DNA from: Bradyrhizobium sp. Ghvi | GTDB lineage: Bacteria > Pseudomonadota > Alphaproteobacteria > Rhizobiales > Xanthobacteraceae | Assembly: GCF_900115265.1 (NCBI RefSeq) | Contig: NZ_FOVU01000007.1 | Span: 248,001 to 312,000 of the forward strand | Direction of reading: 5' to 3' | Length of the DNA: 64,000 nt | Shown: piece by piece, positions 62,073 through 64,000 of the stretch | Layout: the number at the start of each line of letters is the position of its first letter | How positions within the stretch are numbered: the first letter of the stretch is position 1 | Notes under the pieces: generated by a model | What the model saw: only the letters and a program-made list of their open reading frames with translations | Database searches by the model: none | Told to the model about the DNA's origin: nothing | Program-made: the position numbers and the translations under genes

Positions 62073-62098
62073 ACTGATAAAAGTCAATAATCGTCAGT
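62073..62098 (-). promoter_or_regulatory. Candidate operator/promoter of the RND operon
   Basis: ACTGA and TCAGT (62073-62077, 62094-62098) form an inverted repeat spanning 26 bp, the size seen for TetR-type operators. It overlaps a minus-strand -35-like TTGACT (62082-62087). It is 46-71 bp upstream of the adaptor ATG. Binding by the operon's TetR protein is inferred. Confidence 0.4.
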
Positions 62099-62297
62099 CA
62101 TCAGGAATGCGTGATCGTTAAGGGGTGGTAATGGCCGAGAGAAAGTTGCCACGACGGTGCTATCGTAAGTGGGCAAAGCGAGCGTGCCGACCACCTTGGC
62201 CGACAACAGGAAAATGGTGGGCACGGCGCAGAACGCCTTTGCCCACCCGACTACGCGGTTTTGCACGCTACGCGACGACGCGGTTGTGCACGCTTCC

Positions 62298-63626
62298 TCA
62301 CCGCGCCCGATCGGCAAACTCATGCTTGCTGTCGTGACCGCCGATGAAGGCCAGGATGCCGGCGATCAGGGGCAGCACCGCGAGCACCAGGAGGCCGGTC
62401 GAGGTCTGGCCCGTGGCTTCCTTGACCCAGCCGATCAGATAGGGCCCGCCGAAACCGGCGAGGTTGCCAACCGAGTTGATCAGGGCGATGGCGCCGGCCG
62501 CGGCCGTGCCTGACAGCCAGGCGGTCGGCAGCGTCCAGAATACGCCGAAGCAGCAGAACACGCCGATCGCGGCGACCGTCAGGGTCACCATCGTCATGGT
62601 GGGGTCGGTGAGGTAGGAGGACACGCCGAGCGCGACCGCGGTGAGCAGCAGCGGTGCGCCGACATGCATCACGCGCTCGCGCGTCGCATCCGAGTGCCGC
62701 GCCCACAGGATCATCGCGATGGTGCCGAACAGAAACGGGATCGCGGTGACGAAGCCGGTCTGGGCATTCGTGAGGCCGAACGCCTTGACGATCTGCGGTA
62801 GCCAGAACTGCATGCCGTAGAGCGCGCCGACGAAGCCGAAATAGATCAGGCTGAGCGCGATCACCTTCGGGGAGGACAGCGCCTGGCCGAGCGAGGGATG
62901 TTTCACGGCCTGCTTGATGGCGATTTCCGCATCGAGTTTGGCCTTGAGCCAGGCCTTTTGCTCGGCCGAGAGCCAATCCGCCTTCTCCGGCCTGTCGGTG
63001 AGATAGAACCAGGTGACGATGCCGAGCAGCACCGAGGGAACGCCCTCGAGGATGAACAGCCACTGCCAGCCCTTCAGACCCATGGCGCCGTCGAGCCCGA
63101 GCAGCAGTCCCGAGATCGGCGCGCCGATCACGGTCGAGACCGGCACGGCGATGGCGAAGGCTGCGAGGAAGCGGGCGCGATATTCGGCCGGATACCAATA
63201 GGTGAGATAGAGGATGATGCCCGGGAAGAAGCCGGCCTCGGCGACGCCGAGCAGGAAGCGCAGGACGTAGAAGCTCGTGACACCGCTGGTGAGCGCCATC
63301 AATGCCGAGATGATGCCCCAGGTCACCATGATGCGGGCGATCCAGCGGCTGGCGCCGAACTTTTCCAGCGCCAGGTTGCTCGGCACCTCGAAGATGAAAT
63401 AGCCGATGAAGAAGATGCCGGCGCCCCAGGAGAAGATCAGTGGGGTGAACTTCAACTCGGCATTCATGATCAGCGCGGCGAAGCCGAGATTGACGCGGTC
63501 GAGATAGGAGAAGAAGTAGGCCAGCACCAGGAATGGGATCAGGCGCCAGGAGATGGCGCGGATGGTCGAGGTCTCGATGGCGCTTTTCGCGCCGGCGGAG
63601 CCGGTATAGGTCGTGGTCTGGCTCAT
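62298..63626 (-). CDS. MFS transporter, ACS (anion:cation symporter) type
   Basis: A 442-residue permease with twelve helices, beginning RLIPFLVLAYFFSYLDRVNLGFAALIMNAELKFTP, a typical first half of ACS-type tartrate/phthalate-like carriers. The ATG at 63626 (MSQTTTY) has GGGGGAAA at 4-5 nt. No catabolic gene lies beside it, so the substrate is unknown. The longer frame extends upstream by over 100 codons without a start site and was rejected. Divergent from a DUF2809 gene. Confidence 0.9.
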   Translation of the reverse strand: MSQTTTYTGSAGAKSAIETSTIRAISWRLIPFLVLAYFFSYLDRVNLGFAALIMNAELKFTPLIFSWGAGIFFIGYFIFEVPSNLALEKFGASRWIARIMVTWGIISALMALTSGVTSFYVLRFLLGVAEAGFFPGIILYLTYWYPAEYRARFLAAFAIAVPVSTVIGAPISGLLLGLDGAMGLKGWQWLFILEGVPSVLLGIVTWFYLTDRPEKADWLSAEQKAWLKAKLDAEIAIKQAVKHPSLGQALSSPKVIALSLIYFGFVGALYGMQFWLPQIVKAFGLTNAQTGFVTAIPFLFGTIAMILWARHSDATRERVMHVGAPLLLTAVALGVSSYLTDPTMTMVTLTVAAIGVFCCFGVFWTLPTAWLSGTAAAGAIALINSVGNLAGFGGPYLIGWVKEATGQTSTGLLVLAVLPLIAGILAFIGGHDSKHEFADRAR

Positions 63627-63693
63627 GGTTTCCCCCAGGGTTGTTGCTTTTATGGGCTGATTGGCGGTTTTGAGCATCGCGGGCGAAGAGTCA

Positions 63694-64000
63694 ATGGAAG
63701 CCATCCACGGAGCGCCGCCGGTCAACACCATTGCACCGAGACGGAGGAGGCTGATCCGGGCTGGACTGGCCCTGCTTGTGATTGCCTGCGGGCTGGGCTT
63801 GCGCTGGTGCGGCTTTCCGCTCGGCTTCCCCGCTTTCGTCGTAAAGTATGGCGGCTCACTGCTATGGGCCACGATGGTGTTTCTGCTGGTCGGAGTGTTG
63901 CTGCCGCGGCTGACGCGGACGCAGATCGCAACCACCGCGATCATGATCGCGGTTTTGGTCGAGTTGTCCCGGCTGGTGCACACGCCCTGGCTCGATGCGT
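63694..64000 (+). CDS. DUF2809 domain membrane protein, N-terminal part
   Basis: An open frame from the ATG at 63694 runs off the window after 102 codons. It encodes MEAIHGAPPVNTIAPRRRRL, then three hydrophobic helices including LALLVIACGLGLRWCGFPLG, and ELSRLVHTPWLDA, which is the DUF2809 pattern (HTPWLD). Function is unknown. The gene is divergent from the MFS permease. Start choice is tentative, as no strong ribosome site is seen. Confidence 0.7.
   Translation, partial: MEAIHGAPPVNTIAPRRRRLIRAGLALLVIACGLGLRWCGFPLGFPAFVVKYGGSLLWATMVFLLVGVLLPRLTRTQIATTAIMIAVLVELSRLVHTPWLDA

Overview
The window looks like chromosome of a Bradyrhizobium-type alphaproteobacterium. The evidence is high GC, tightly packed operons with ATGA/TGATG overlaps, DUF6111, DUF1285 and DUF4170 proteins, a large isocitrate lyase beside a short-chain-fatty-acyl (ScfR-type) regulator, a rhizobial glycerol ABC operon, and recurrent nested-palindrome extragenic repeats. 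No rRNA, tRNA, CRISPR array, phage or insertion sequence was seen. The genus is inferred from gene content, not from a search.

Layout. 1-1368: the start of a flavoprotein gene, then a YafY/WYL regulator and a VOC protein, with the same palindrome in front of both. 1382-4979 (minus): operon DUF1285, NUDIX, DUF6111, cca, TauE/SafE. 5254-12077 (plus): MoxR, DUF58, BatA/DUF4159 and a VWA membrane protein. 12364-15346: a Zur-like box, a DUF2946 protein and a ZnuD-like TonB receptor. 15394-19790 (minus): IclR regulator, MFS permease, N-acyl-D-amino-acid deacylase and RidA. 19830-25220: mixed metabolic and envelope genes, including a glycosyltransferase pair and a phosphoesterase. 25409-28950: aceA with a divergent ScfR-type regulator. 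29123-38382: small genes, a secreted zincin, htpX, a pseudogene caused by one in-frame TAA, a lytic transglycosylase, an Old Yellow Enzyme and TPR proteins. 38529-48778: the glycerol system (glpD, glpS, glpT, glpP, glpQ, DUF2160, glpV; DeoR regulator; HAD phosphatase), with a Phd/PIN toxin-antitoxin pair between regulator and operon. 48928-50243: small genes and a thioesterase. 50251-55899: a translationally coupled beta-oxidation set. 56220-62027: flavin reductase and an RND efflux operon ending in its TetR regulator. 62298-64000: an MFS permease and the start of a DUF2809 gene.

The observations I would follow first are: (1) the two glycerol-transporter ATPases carry complementary defects (GlpT lacks the LSGGQ signature, GlpS lacks the H-loop histidine), which predicts one working and one degenerate ATP site in an importer; (2) four CGAAAG-type half-sites spaced 11, 11 and 10 bp upstream of glpD; (3) a Zur-like palindrome in front of DUF2946 and the TonB receptor; (4) the paired YafY palindromes; (5) a TGTAA half-site array between aceA and its divergent regulator. 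None of these was tested computationally here.
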